Origin: CAYFFO01 sp964342485
Lineage (GTDB): Bacteria > Chloroflexota > Dehalococcoidia > Lucifugimonadales > CAJWER01
Length of the DNA stretch: 64,000 bases
Direction: 5' to 3'
Assembly: GCA_964342485.1 (NCBI GenBank)
Contig: CAYFFO010000001.1
Location: 1-64,000, forward strand
Positions 44,063-52,839 of this stretch are shown piece after piece (positions within the stretch are counted from its first letter, which is position 1; the number at the start of each line of letters is the position of its first letter). Under the pieces are notes generated by a model. That model was given only the letters and a program-made list of their open reading frames with translations, was not told where the DNA came from and did no database searches. A program made the translations under genes and the position numbers.

Positions 44063-44854
44063 TCAGCGTCCTTTAAATACCGGATTTCGCCTATCTTGAA
44101 AAGCTTTATACCCCTCATGAAAATCATCACTATCAAAATTATCAAATGGGATTTTTCTGTCCTCAGAACTCATATTCAAAAGTTGAGGATCCTTCAATAC
44201 TCGTTGGAGTATGTATTTGTGTTGCTTATGAGAAAGAGGAGCCAATCGAGATATTTCAACAGCAAGTTCAGTAACATACTCATCAATACTTGATAGTGAT
44301 AAAACGCTGTTGACTAGCCCAAAATGAAGAGCCGTTGAAGCATCTATTAATCTACCTGACATCAACAGGTAAGATGCATTACCTGGTCCAATCATAGCTA
44401 CAAGTCGCCTCATTTCCTGATATCCGATCACTATACCAAGCCTGGCTGCTGGAATACCAAATATGGCATTGTCTGCTGCTATTCGGATATCCATTGCCAA
44501 CGTCAATTCACAACCCCCTCCAATACAGGTACCTTTAATCTTAGCTATGGTTGGTATTTGTAATGATTCGATAGCACCCAATGCCCTATCAAAAGCCTCC
44601 TGATATAACGCAGCTTGCCTTGAATTATTCCTGCGTTCGCCAAAATCCGTTATATCTGCCCCTGCAGAAAAAGACGAATCATCTTTACCAGTAAATATTA
44701 CTACTCTAATTTCATCGTCTACACTAAGATCTCTTACAATATCTCCTAGCTTATGCCAATCCTCATAATTAATTGCATTACGTTTTTCAGGTCTGTCAAA
44801 AATAACATTCGCAATAGACCCTACTCTTTCAACAAAAATATTTTCTACCATCAT
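44063..44854 (-). CDS. Enoyl-CoA hydratase/isomerase family protein
   Basis: A 263-residue crotonase-fold enzyme. The oxyanion-hole elements are SSFSAGADITDF and IKGTCIGGGCELTLAMDIRIAADNAIFGIPAARLGIVIGY; the position of one catalytic Glu of classical hydratases is GYQEMRR-like, so hydratase, isomerase or related activity cannot be decided. Length is normal. It is coupled (3-nt gap) to the CoA-transferase gene downstream, suggesting joint use of an acyl-CoA substrate. Start at ATG 44854 (a second ATG follows directly). Confidence 0.9.
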   Translation of the reverse strand: MMVENIFVERVGSIANVIFDRPEKRNAINYEDWHKLGDIVRDLSVDDEIRVVIFTGKDDSSFSAGADITDFGERRNNSRQAALYQEAFDRALGAIESLQIPTIAKIKGTCIGGGCELTLAMDIRIAADNAIFGIPAARLGIVIGYQEMRRLVAMIGPGNASYLLMSGRLIDASTALHFGLVNSVLSLSSIDEYVTELAVEISRLAPLSHKQHKYILQRVLKDPQLLNMSSEDRKIPFDNFDSDDFHEGYKAFQDRRNPVFKGR

Positions 44855-44937
44855 AAAATCCTACTACCGTTATATCTCAATCATAATTTAACCGAATTCA
44901 GACAATTTTCCAATCTGTTGTTCCGAAATATTACTGG

Positions 44938-45297
44938 TTATAATAACTGTTTTTTTATTGTTTCTTGAATCACATCTAAATTGGTGGCTATCACAACCTT
45001 TTTGCCAATTACAATCAGTGGTCTTCTAATCAAACGTGGCTCAATTAGCATAAGTTCAATCATCATGTCCTCATTCAACGAATCAGGATTAGCTCCTATC
45101 TTCCTAAAACTTGGACTTTTAAAAGAAAAAATTTCTCTAAGACTACCTTCACCAACAATATTCCGGATCTCCACTTCAGAAAAAGGTTCTTCGAAAAAAT
45201 CTCTTGCTCGAAAATTAATACCTTCGTTTAAAAGCCAAGTCCTTACTTTTCTACAAGAACTACATTTCTTCCACCAGTATAGAAATACCGTTTCCAT
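44938..45297 (-). CDS. ArsC/Spx-family thioredoxin-fold protein
   Basis: A 119-residue protein of the ArsC/Spx family. FLYWWKKCSSCRKVRTWLLNEGINFRARDFFEEPFSEVEIRNIV shows the N-terminal CxxC of the Spx/MgsR and YffB-like members, and RLIRRPLIVIGKKVVIATN is the conserved Arg-Pro segment (the RRP of the family). It could be a reductase or a transcription regulator of the Spx type; Spx is mainly a Firmicutes regulator, so a reductase role is also open. ATG 45297 lies five bases from the edge of the N run, and the upstream VOC gene may overlap its start. Confidence 0.82.
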   Translation of the reverse strand: METVFLYWWKKCSSCRKVRTWLLNEGINFRARDFFEEPFSEVEIRNIVGEGSLREIFSFKSPSFRKIGANPDSLNEDMMIELMLIEPRLIRRPLIVIGKKVVIATNLDVIQETIKKQLL

Positions 45298-45302
45298 TCA
45301 CT

Positions 45303-45402
45303 NNNNNNNNNNNNNNNNNNNNNNNNNNNNNNNNNNNNNNNNNNNNNNNNNNNNNNNNNNNNNNNNNNNNNNNNNNNNNNNNNNNNNNNNNNNNNNNNNN
45401 NN
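45303..45402. other. Scaffold gap of 100 N between ArsC-like and VOC genes
   Basis: Exactly 100 N with non-repeated flanks. It removes the C-terminal third of the VOC protein. Confidence 0.95.
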
Positions 45403-45667
45403 AAAGGGATTCCAAATCTTCTATCGAGTTCATCTGCCACGCAAAATGGGATAGCCCTACCATATTTGAATTCGGTCTTTGGGCCTCATTCCCTATTGAA
45501 ACAAGTGCTACTTCATGGGAAGAATCACCTGAAGCACTCATGAAGTGCATTTTATTAGCAATAGAAAAAGTATTTGTGAGACCAAGGATTTCAGAATAGA
45601 ACCTAATAGACCTTTCAATATCTAGTACTCTTAGTACAATATGTCCCAGTCTTTTAGGTCTTAACAT
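45403..45667 (-). CDS. VOC (glyoxalase/dioxygenase-fold) protein, 3' end in gap
   Basis: The first 88 residues of a vicinal-oxygen-chelate protein: RLGHIVLRVLDIERSIRFYSEILGL with the first metal-site His, HEVALVSIG, and the second-half start GLSHFAWQMNSIEDL with another His. The minus-strand bases just past the gap read VNGNGISILVEEM and then TAG at 45260-45262, which resembles the last beta strand of VOC proteins. If so, the gene ends inside the first codons of the ArsC-like gene. Enzymatic role unknown. Start at ATG 45667. Confidence 0.8.
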
Positions 45668-45761
45668 GCCAACCCCCAGAGAAAAGCTTTTTCAATTAGA
45701 TCAGAATAATCAAATACAATAAAAAAAGCCTGATCTTGAAATTATTCTCTGTACAATTGGA

Positions 45762-46133
45762 TTATCGCGGACCCCTACGATACGGCATCGATGTTGGTAC
45801 TGTAAGGTGAGTACGACTCATCGGTAACATGGCCAAATGACGAGCTCTTTTTATAGCCCTAGATAGTTCGCGCTGATGCTTATAGCATGCACCTGATTTT
45901 CGCCTCGACTCGATCTTTGTTTGGTCAGATACATAACGCATTAAGGTATCTGTATCTTTGTAATCTACATGCGTGACTTTATTCGCACAAAATCCACACA
46001 CCTTCCGTCGAGCATAGTATCTCGGTCTCGATGGTCGTCTTTGTTGAGAACCGTCTCTTGGGGAAGGTCTATTTCCGGAGCCTTGCGGTCCGCCTGTGGC
46101 AGGATTTCTTGCATTTTCTGAAACTGTTGTCAA
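45762..46133 (-). CDS. rpsR: 30S ribosomal protein bS18
   Basis: A 123-residue S18. The conserved core is RRKVCGFCANKVTHVDYKDTDTLMRYVSDQTKIESRRKSGACYKHQRELSRAIKRARHLAMLPM. The C-x2-C plus downstream Cys suggests a zinc-binding (C+) form. It carries a 40-residue N-terminal extension rich in Gly, Pro, Arg and Ser and a basic C-terminal tail of about 20 residues, longer than the usual 75-90 residues. Third gene of the rpsF-ssb-rpsR operon, 22 nt after ssb. rplI does not follow. Confidence 0.95.
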   Translation of the reverse strand: MTTVSENARNPATGGPQGSGNRPSPRDGSQQRRPSRPRYYARRKVCGFCANKVTHVDYKDTDTLMRYVSDQTKIESRRKSGACYKHQRELSRAIKRARHLAMLPMSRTHLTVPTSMPYRRGPR

Positions 46134-46155
46134 TTTAAATTTCCTTGTTTAGTCT

Positions 46156-46545
46156 CTACCATGGAAGATCTTCAATATCTCCGGTATTCGAAGCTTCAGC
46201 ATCTCCAGGTGTCTGCGACGCCCTATCCAAAAATTTTATCTCGGCTGCACTAATTTCATTGCCCGCGCGAGGCTGTCCATCATTACCCATCCATGGACTA
46301 CTTTTAAGTCTCCCTTCTACGTAAACCTTCATGCCCTTGGATACGTATTGGTTACATGTCTCTGCCAAGCGATTCCAAGCATTAACTCTAAACCATTCCG
46401 TCTCTTCCTGTTGTTCTCCATCGGCAGAGGTCCAGCGTCTATTAGTAGCCACGCTAAAGGAGGTTACAGGATTTCCATTCGGAGTATACCTCATTTCCGG
46501 ATCACTCCCTACATTCCCAATTATCATCATTTTGTTAAGTGTCAC
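46156..46545 (-). CDS. ssb: Single-stranded DNA-binding protein
   Basis: A 129-residue SSB. The OB fold starts NKMMIIGNVGSDPEMRYTPNGNPVTSFSVATNRRW and contains EWFRVNAWNRLAETCNQYVSKGMKVYVEGRLKSSPW. The linker is short and the acidic C-terminal tip DIEDLPW takes the place of the usual DDIPF partner-binding motif, ending in Trp instead of Phe. It protects single-stranded DNA in replication and repair. It lies between rpsF (34 nt) and rpsR (22 nt), the standard arrangement. Confidence 0.97.
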   Translation of the reverse strand: MTLNKMMIIGNVGSDPEMRYTPNGNPVTSFSVATNRRWTSADGEQQEETEWFRVNAWNRLAETCNQYVSKGMKVYVEGRLKSSPWMGNDGQPRAGNEISAAEIKFLDRASQTPGDAEASNTGDIEDLPW

Positions 46546-46579
46546 AGTTTTTCCGACTTTCTATCAAAACTCACTTTAG

Positions 46580-46876
46580 TCAAATACGACTAACTAAGAA
46601 TCGTATAACGTCTTCACTCATATTTAGAGATGTGTTCAATTCAGCTACACCTCCTGCATTAAGTGAAAATTTTACTAAGGCGTAATTTCCTTCCGTAAAT
46701 CCGTTGATTTTATATGCCAATTTTTTCAATCCCCAGATTTCTTTTTCGACAACATCTCCCCCACCTTCAGAAATAACTTCCTCTATTTTTTGAATAGTTG
46801 CAGCAATCTCGTCTTCAGTCGCCTCTGGACTTAGAACCAGAACTGCCTCGTAATCTCGTACACGTTCAGCTATCAA
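46580..46876 (-). CDS. rpsF: 30S ribosomal protein bS6
   Basis: A 98-residue S6: RVRDYEAVLVLSPEATEDEIAATIQKIEEVI, WGLKKLAYKINGFTEGNYALVKFSLNAGGVAELNTSLNMSEDVIRFLVSRI. The TTG start at 46876 is chosen for three reasons: AAGGAG lies 5 nt upstream, family proteins begin at this point, and the in-frame ATG at 46927 lies upstream of the -10 element at 46913-46921 and so would not be in the transcript. First gene of rpsF-ssb-rpsR. Confidence 0.94.
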   Translation of the reverse strand: MIAERVRDYEAVLVLSPEATEDEIAATIQKIEEVISEGGGDVVEKEIWGLKKLAYKINGFTEGNYALVKFSLNAGGVAELNTSLNMSEDVIRFLVSRI

Positions 46877-46912
46877 TCTATCTCCTTGAAAACCGTTACT
46901 TGATTTGAGATC

Positions 46913-46921
46913 ATTATAGCA
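46913..46921 (-). promoter_or_regulatory. Extended -10 promoter of rpsF-ssb-rpsR
   Basis: TGCTATAAT on the minus strand is a perfect extended -10 element about 37 nt before the rpsF start. No good -35 exists; its place is taken by a palindrome at 46931-46945. The rest of the 312-nt interval up to the divergent YihY-like gene at 47189 shows nothing recognisable. The leader is too short for the known S6:S18-binding RNA element. Confidence 0.65.
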
Positions 46922-46930
46922 CGTCACCTC

Positions 46931-46945
46931 TCGTATATTATACGA
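46931..46945. promoter_or_regulatory. 15-bp palindrome over the -35 region of the rpsF promoter
   Basis: TCGTATATTATACGA has 7-bp arms around a single central base and sits where the -35 hexamer would be. It could be an operator or an activator site; the regulator is unknown. Confidence 0.4.
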
Positions 46946-47188
46946 TTAGATACTCGGATTTCTCTTTTTATATACACAATGTGCTGGTTATTTGTGGTTA
47001 AATTATACACTTCCCAGTTCCAACAATTTCGCTTTGTTTCTTGTGCTAAAATCTATCAAATATAAAAAAGAATATTTCATTACACCAATAACACTCAATA
47101 ATCTGTTTGTTCAATAATTGCATGGATCATACAACATAATGTGCAACCTACAATTTCAATCTGAAACGTACAACTATTAACACCGACT

Positions 47189-48112
47189 ATGGCTTTTGTT
47201 AGATTTATTCTCTTCTGTATCGAGTGTGTAAATCAATTTCTTGATAGGAACTGCCCTTATATGGCAGGTGCAATATCATTTTATACACTGTTTTCTCTTT
47301 TCCCTTTATTTCTTGCAATAATTTCCGTACTCGGATTTATATTAGGCCCAGAAGCGGAACAAGATCAATTAGCCAACAATTTAGCAAAGGTTTTACCGGT
47401 TTCAAGTGATTACATCAGCCAGACAGTACAGGGTATAGTATCAGCACGAACTATCACTGGTATAGTTAGTGTTTTTGGGCTGTTTTGGGCAGCCACTTCT
47501 GCATTTGGTGCCATCAGGAAGGGTATTAATGCGGCTTGGGGTATAAAAAAAACGAGACCATTTTTGAAAGAACGTTTAATCGACTTTGCGCTTGTACTAG
47601 CTGCCAGTCTTTTAATACTAATTGTCCTGTTCAGTTCTCCAACATTCACAATGCTACGAGAAATTACCGTCAGGGTATTGACCCCGGATACTAAACACTT
47701 TACAGAAATGTTATGGAATTTGATCCCAAATCTTCTGTTGCCATCCCTTGCGTTCTGTGCTTTTGTTTTTCTCTATAGATTTCTTCCAAATACTGATGTG
47801 AATTTCACAATTGTCTTGCCAGGGGCTATCCTTGCGTCCCTATCATTCACAGGTGCAAACATGGTATTTTCTTGGTATTTGAAGTCCTTTCCTTTCGTAT
47901 ACAATTTAATATACGGTTCCGTTGGTGCAATAATTGCTTTGTTAACTTGGGTATATGTATCGGCTATGATCTTACTGTTTGGTGCGCTTTTAACTTCAAG
48001 GTATTCCAAATATCTCGACAGTCTAGGAGAAGAAAAGCACAATATAAGAATACTTTTAGGTGGATTTTCAAGAGTCAAAATGAAGATGTTATCGGCAAAA
48101 CATGATAATTAA
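47189..48112 (+). CDS. YihY/BrkB family integral membrane protein
   Basis: A 307-residue protein with six predicted membrane helices. Family hallmarks: FLDRNCPYMAGAISFYTLFSLFPLFLAIISVLGF near the N-terminus, IVSVFGLFWAATSAFGAIRKGINAAWGIKKTRPFLKERLID, FLYRFLPNTDVNFTIVLPGAILASL and LIYGSVGAIIALLTWVYVSAMILLFGALLTSRY. The old name RNase BN for this family was a misassignment; its function is unsettled. It overlaps the protease gene by 11 nt, so the two are co-transcribed. Start at ATG 47189. Confidence 0.92.
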   Translation: MAFVRFILFCIECVNQFLDRNCPYMAGAISFYTLFSLFPLFLAIISVLGFILGPEAEQDQLANNLAKVLPVSSDYISQTVQGIVSARTITGIVSVFGLFWAATSAFGAIRKGINAAWGIKKTRPFLKERLIDFALVLAASLLILIVLFSSPTFTMLREITVRVLTPDTKHFTEMLWNLIPNLLLPSLAFCAFVFLYRFLPNTDVNFTIVLPGAILASLSFTGANMVFSWYLKSFPFVYNLIYGSVGAIIALLTWVYVSAMILLFGALLTSRYSKYLDSLGEEKHNIRILLGGFSRVKMKMLSAKHDN

Positions 48113-49244
48113 TAACAAGTTAACTACAAATTTCATTATAATAGTTTTCCTCTGGTCAATTATATTAACGGGATGTTCTTTATCTAATAGCCTTACTCCC
48201 ACTCCCACAAGCTATATACCACCTTTGGTAGTCACTGTAGTTGTAACACCCACACCGGCTAAAATTACACCTGAGGACGATCTTAAAACATCTTCAAATA
48301 ACGGTGCTTTATTAAATTTAGGACCGAATTCTATTTCCGAGATAGTCAAAATGGTGACACCTTGGGTAGTGACTATTTCAACCGAAACAGAAGTCAGAGG
48401 GTTTTTTTCCAATTTTGATGAGGGTGGAGCTGGATCTGGTTTTATAGTTCGAAACGACGGATACATAGTAACAAACTGGCACGTTGTAGAAAATGCAGAC
48501 GATATAAAAGTCCATTTGCCAGACGGCCAATCATACGATGCAAAAATTGCAGGCCGTGATCCAGTAACAGATATTGCAGTGCTCAAAATACCAGCTATGA
48601 ACCTTCCATCAGCAGATATTCTAGAAACTAAAAACACTAATGTAGGCGACTGGGTAATGACCATAGGAAATGCACTTGCTCTTAAAGGAGGGCCAACCGT
48701 CACATTAGGAATAGTAAGTGGTCTAGGCCGTTCTATAAATACCAAAAGAGGCCAGTTTTATGGATTGATTCAAACAGATGCTGCTGTAAATGTTGGTAAC
48801 AGCGGAGGTCCAATGGTAAACATGAAAGGAGAGGTTATAGGTATAAATCAGGCTACTTTAAGACAGGCCGAAGGGATTAGTTTTGCGGCAAGTATCACAG
48901 TAGCGGGTCCGGTCATAAAAAGCCTTATTGAAAACGGCGTAGTTATACGACCAAGAATAGGACTAATTGGAAGAGATATGACATCTACCCTTTCAACAAG
49001 GTATGGGATTGGCGTTTCAGAAGGTGTCATTATTACAAACATCTCAAGAAGTGGGCCTGCATTCACGGCTGGTTTGGAAATTGGCGACGTTATAACTAAA
49101 ATAGATGCTATACCAACAACAGATTTGGCAGAATTTCTCACTACTCTTTGGTCTTATGAAGTTAATGACCAAATCACTGTCGAATTTGTTAGAGGAATTG
49201 AGACAAAAACAGCTGTGATAAAACTAGCAAAGAGACTTTCTTAA
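48102..49244 (+). CDS. HtrA/DegP-like serine protease, lipoprotein
   Basis: A 380-residue trypsin-like protease with one PDZ domain. The N-terminus is a lipoprotein signal with lipobox LTGC (near residue 25), then a Pro/Thr linker, so the enzyme is anchored outside the cytoplasmic membrane. The triad is His127 (TNWHVV), Asp157 (TDIAVL) and Ser234 (GNSGGP). The PDZ domain occupies roughly residues 285-375 (GVIITNISRSGPAFTAGLEIGDVITKIDAI). It degrades or refolds damaged envelope proteins. It starts inside the end of the YihY-like gene (11-nt overlap) and is convergent with ileS. Confidence 0.94.
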   Translation: MIINNKLTTNFIIIVFLWSIILTGCSLSNSLTPTPTSYIPPLVVTVVVTPTPAKITPEDDLKTSSNNGALLNLGPNSISEIVKMVTPWVVTISTETEVRGFFSNFDEGGAGSGFIVRNDGYIVTNWHVVENADDIKVHLPDGQSYDAKIAGRDPVTDIAVLKIPAMNLPSADILETKNTNVGDWVMTIGNALALKGGPTVTLGIVSGLGRSINTKRGQFYGLIQTDAAVNVGNSGGPMVNMKGEVIGINQATLRQAEGISFAASITVAGPVIKSLIENGVVIRPRIGLIGRDMTSTLSTRYGIGVSEGVIITNISRSGPAFTAGLEIGDVITKIDAIPTTDLAEFLTTLWSYEVNDQITVEFVRGIETKTAVIKLAKRLS

Positions 49245-49300
49245 AACTCTTTTCACGTAAATTACAATCCCAGCTATGACTTTATTTTAAAAGCCGTTTT

Positions 49301-52300
49301 TCAATCAGGCTGACCGGACAAACAAACCGCAATGGTTATCGGATTGTCATCAATTTCATGTTTTTCTACATAGGCTGAAGAAGGAATCTTTGCTCTGCTA
49401 ATCTCATCAGCCAAGGATTCATTTTTTATATATTCATTATGATTCTCTAAAATACTATCAATGTCCGAATGACCTTCAAAATAAATAATAATCCTGTCAG
49501 ATATCATAAAATCAGCGGAACGACGCATGGTCTGGACCAAGTGAATAAATTCTCTAGCAAACCCTTCTGAACGCAATTCGTCGCTAATAATGGTAGAAAT
49601 TGCCACTGTATAACCCGCTTCAGTGCTGACTATATAGCCTTCAATTGCACTACTTTCTGCCACAAGTTCGCCTGGCTCAATAGTGAAGTCTCCTAACGTT
49701 ACAGGCTTGTTGGACAATATTAAACTTGCTATGGATGAATGATCTGCCTTAGATAATTCATTAAGTATCTCTTTTGTACGCAAGCCATATTTAGGTCCTA
49801 TTTTTGACATGTCAGGCTTGATATTATAGCGAGCAACAGTGTTTTCATTATCTAGCACACTGATATTTTTTATATTTAGCTCTTCAATGATTTGATGCAA
49901 TACTCTATTTAAATGCTTTTCCTCAGCCGGGAATCTTAGCTTTACTAGCATTTCATTCAACGGTTGACGAACTTTAATACCAGCCTGGCTTCTCGCGGAG
50001 CGTCCAAGACTACACAACTTCATAGCCAACCTTGTGGCCTCAGACAGGTCCTCGTCCACATATTTTTCTTTGGCTTCCGGAAAATCTTCTAAATGTACGC
50101 TGTCTTTCCCATTTCCTAATTTACCCACTAGATTTTGGTAGATTTTTTCGGTTATAAATGGTGTCATTGGTGCAAGTAATTTTATTATCGTTACAAGGCA
50201 TTCATAAAGTGTTTCATATGCCGACAATTTATCTGTATCCGTATCACTTCTCCAAAATCGTCGTCGACTACGCCTGACATACCAATTCGACAGGTCATTT
50301 ACAAATTCCTCGAGCAATCGTGTGGCTTTATCCGGTTGGTAATCGTCAAGAAAAGTGCTTACTTTAACAATAAGTATTTGAAGTTCTGACAAAATCCACC
50401 TGTCCAATTCCGGCCTGTCTTTAATATCAGGAGCTTTAGCGGTTGGATCATAACCATCAATATTGGCATATGTAACAAAGAATGAATAAACATTCCATAG
50501 TGGAATAAGAAACTGTCTTCGTACTTCATCTGCAGCACGATATCCGAAATTTAAATTAGCAGCGGGATTTTGGCGGCAGTACAACCAACGCATTGCATCA
50601 ACGCCCATTTTTCCAGCACCATCTTCAAACCATATAGCATTGCCTTTGCTCTTATGCATTTCCTCACCATGTTCATCCCTCATGGTTGCATAGCTATATA
50701 GATTCTTAAACGGTTCAGTTTCTTCCAAAACAGTACTCATGACAAGAAGAGAGTAAAACCATCCACGAAATTGACCTGGAAAGCTCTCAGATATCCACTC
50801 AGCTGGAAACCATTGCTTCCAATACTCTTTATCATTTCGGTAACCAATTGTTGAGTATGGTACTATCCCTGCATCTAACCAGACATTACCAACATCCTTT
50901 ATTCTAGAAACAGGATCACCACACTGGCTGCAGCTGATTTTTACTGAATCTATCCACGGCCTATGAGGAGAATTGCCATTAAATTCATTCCATCCTTCTA
51001 CCGCTAATTCTTCAAGTTCTATTTCACTACCAATTACTTGTGTTTCACCACATTTACATTTGTAAATAGGTAAGGCTAATCCCCAATAACGCTTCTTGGA
51101 AATCATCCAGTCGTCCATGTTTCGCAACCAATCTAGTTCCCTGTCTAATCCAAATTCAGGTATCCATCTTATATTACGAGCAATATTTGCTATCTTTTCT
51201 CGCAAAACATCCATTGATATAAACCATTCATCGACAAGCCTGAAAACAAGTTCGGTATCACATCGCCAGCATACAGGATAACGATGTTTATATTTTTCAA
51301 GACGATAGAAAAACCCTTTGCTTTTTAGGTCTTTATAGATAGAGTCGTTTACATCAAAAACACTTTTACCCGTTAGCCAATCAAACCCTTCAATAAATAT
51401 TCCAAATTCATCCAGTGGAGCTATAACCTGCAAATCTCGCTCTTTACTTATTCTGAAATCTTCTGCTCCTGCTCCTGGTGCTGTATGAACAATTCCTGTA
51501 CCCTCATTTTCATTTACCTCTTCCCACAGAACCACCCTGTGTTCCACACCCGCTTGGGCAGGTAGTTCATCAAAGGGGCCTTGATAGATAAGCCCATCAA
51601 GCTTATCGCCAGACATTTCATCTAATATTTGATAATCCTTCTTGATTTCTACAAGACGGCTTTTTAAAAGATACAGAACATCGTTTTCTTCTGTCCTAAT
51701 CCTTACGTACGTTAGATCAGGATGTACATAAACTCCGGTATTGCTAGTAAGTGTCCATGGAGTCGTTGTCCAAACTAATAAGGCCTCTCCTTCACGATCA
51801 ATCAAAGGGAATTTCACGAATAGTCCAGGGTGTACAATGTCTCGATATCCTTCAGTAACAACTTCCTGTTGAGATAGTCCTGTTCCACATCTAGGGCACC
51901 ACTCCATAACATCAGTACCCTCATATATCCAACCTTTCTCATGACAGATTTTTAAGAAATGCCAGATTGTATAATTGTTCTCATCTGACATCGTAAAATA
52001 TGAATTATCCCAATCCATCCAATATCCGAGGTTGATTGACTGTTGAGTTTGAATATCGGCATATTTTTTAACCCTTGCCTTACACATCTCGACAAATTTT
52101 TCTATCCCAAACGACTCAATATCTTGTTTCGATTTCAATCCAAGCTCTTTTTCTACCTCTACTTCAACCCAAAGGCCCTGACAGTCAAAACCGTTTTGAT
52201 AACGTTGCTTGAACCCTTTCATAGTCTTATATCTTTGAAACAGGTCTTTGTACGTCCTGCCCCAGGCATGATGTACACCCATAGGATTATTCGCAGTTAT

Positions 52301-52444
52301 AGGTCCGTCTATAAAAGAGAATCGCTTACTAGCGTCCTTATTTCTCTGAAGGTACGTTTTCATTATTCCCTGATTGTCCCACCAATTTAAAATGGCCTTT
52401 TCCATAGATGGAAAATCTATCTTGGAATTTACATCTTTAAACAT
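49301..52444 (-). CDS. ileS: Isoleucyl-tRNA synthetase
   Basis: A 1047-residue class I synthetase that charges tRNA-Ile and proofreads valine. The HIGH-type site reads NNPMGVHHAWGRTYKD and the KMSKS-type loop reads EEMHKSKGNAIWF, both in the less common form. The editing domain contains VWTTTPWTLTSNTGVYVHPDLTYV and GTGIVHTAPGAGAEDF. CxxC pairs (WCPRCGTG, CWRCDTE, CKCGETQ, CSQCGDP) suggest zinc sites. The anticodon domain contains LDRWILSELQ and SNWYVRRSRRRFWRSDTDTDK, as in the long IleRS group. The start at ATG 52444 follows AAAAGGAAG. Expression is governed by a T-box leader. Confidence 0.97.
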   Translation of the reverse strand: MFKDVNSKIDFPSMEKAILNWWDNQGIMKTYLQRNKDASKRFSFIDGPITANNPMGVHHAWGRTYKDLFQRYKTMKGFKQRYQNGFDCQGLWVEVEVEKELGLKSKQDIESFGIEKFVEMCKARVKKYADIQTQQSINLGYWMDWDNSYFTMSDENNYTIWHFLKICHEKGWIYEGTDVMEWCPRCGTGLSQQEVVTEGYRDIVHPGLFVKFPLIDREGEALLVWTTTPWTLTSNTGVYVHPDLTYVRIRTEENDVLYLLKSRLVEIKKDYQILDEMSGDKLDGLIYQGPFDELPAQAGVEHRVVLWEEVNENEGTGIVHTAPGAGAEDFRISKERDLQVIAPLDEFGIFIEGFDWLTGKSVFDVNDSIYKDLKSKGFFYRLEKYKHRYPVCWRCDTELVFRLVDEWFISMDVLREKIANIARNIRWIPEFGLDRELDWLRNMDDWMISKKRYWGLALPIYKCKCGETQVIGSEIELEELAVEGWNEFNGNSPHRPWIDSVKISCSQCGDPVSRIKDVGNVWLDAGIVPYSTIGYRNDKEYWKQWFPAEWISESFPGQFRGWFYSLLVMSTVLEETEPFKNLYSYATMRDEHGEEMHKSKGNAIWFEDGAGKMGVDAMRWLYCRQNPAANLNFGYRAADEVRRQFLIPLWNVYSFFVTYANIDGYDPTAKAPDIKDRPELDRWILSELQILIVKVSTFLDDYQPDKATRLLEEFVNDLSNWYVRRSRRRFWRSDTDTDKLSAYETLYECLVTIIKLLAPMTPFITEKIYQNLVGKLGNGKDSVHLEDFPEAKEKYVDEDLSEATRLAMKLCSLGRSARSQAGIKVRQPLNEMLVKLRFPAEEKHLNRVLHQIIEELNIKNISVLDNENTVARYNIKPDMSKIGPKYGLRTKEILNELSKADHSSIASLILSNKPVTLGDFTIEPGELVAESSAIEGYIVSTEAGYTVAISTIISDELRSEGFAREFIHLVQTMRRSADFMISDRIIIYFEGHSDIDSILENHNEYIKNESLADEISRAKIPSSAYVEKHEIDDNPITIAVCLSGQPD

Positions 52445-52486
52445 CTTCCTTTTCCCCCAATTCTTCTCGAATCACTATTAGATACC

Positions 52487-52790
52487 AAAAACACAGACAT
52501 CCCGCCCCAAATAGAGACGGGATGTCTGTCCCGCGGTACCACTCTGGTTTCCCACAATTTAAACATCGTGAAACACTCATTACCCGAATTGTATTCCGGA
52601 TGGATTAAGATAACGGATAATCAACCCGTCGCTTCCTACTGGCCTACAATCAAATTAGAAACTTGATCGTACAGGTTTTCAGCACGCTGCTCTGGAAGGA
52701 TATTCACGGACTTGGCTACACCTGCTCACACCAAACCAGGCTCGCTCTGAAGCCATAAACCCGTTACTCGGTTCCGTCATAGCTTTTAAA
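52487..52790 (-). ncRNA. T-box leader (riboswitch) of ileS
   Basis: On the minus strand the leader has a Stem I region with AGAGCGAGCC and GGTGTGAGC segments, a putative Ile specifier AUC at 52699-52701 in GUGAAUAUCC, the conserved T-box AGAGTGGTACCGCGG at 52531-52545, and a terminator immediately after. Uncharged tRNA-Ile would pair with the specifier and the T-box, form the antiterminator and allow ileS transcription. The T-box and terminator are certain; the exact Stem I folding and the specifier are inferred. It accounts for nearly all of the 395-nt interval between ileS and the M42 gene. Confidence 0.92.
52493..52529 (-). terminator. T-box-controlled transcription terminator before ileS
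   Basis: ACAGACATCCCG and CGGGATGTCTGT form a perfect 12-bp stem followed on the minus strand by a T run. The 5' arm adjoins the T-box sequence, the usual mutually exclusive terminator/antiterminator design. Confidence 0.92.
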
Positions 52791-52795
52791 AAAAG

Positions 52796-52823
52796 ATTAG
52801 ATTAGTCATGTTGAAAGTGTCAA
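52796..52823 (-). promoter_or_regulatory. Sigma-70 promoter of the ileS T-box transcript
   Basis: TTGACA (52818-52823), a 16-nt spacer and TCTAAT (52796-52801) on the minus strand, just downstream of the M42 gene's stop and just upstream of the T-box leader. Confidence 0.75.
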
Positions 52824-52839
52824 GCTTACTCCAAGCACT

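Noticed and set aside
46877..46927. ATG 46927 as the rpsF start
   Set aside because: It lies upstream of the -10 element and of a strong ribosome-binding site that serves TTG 46876; S6 homology begins at the latter.
47189..48112. Ribonuclease BN
   Set aside because: The YihY/BrkB family was once given this name in error; the protein is a multi-pass membrane protein without nuclease motifs.
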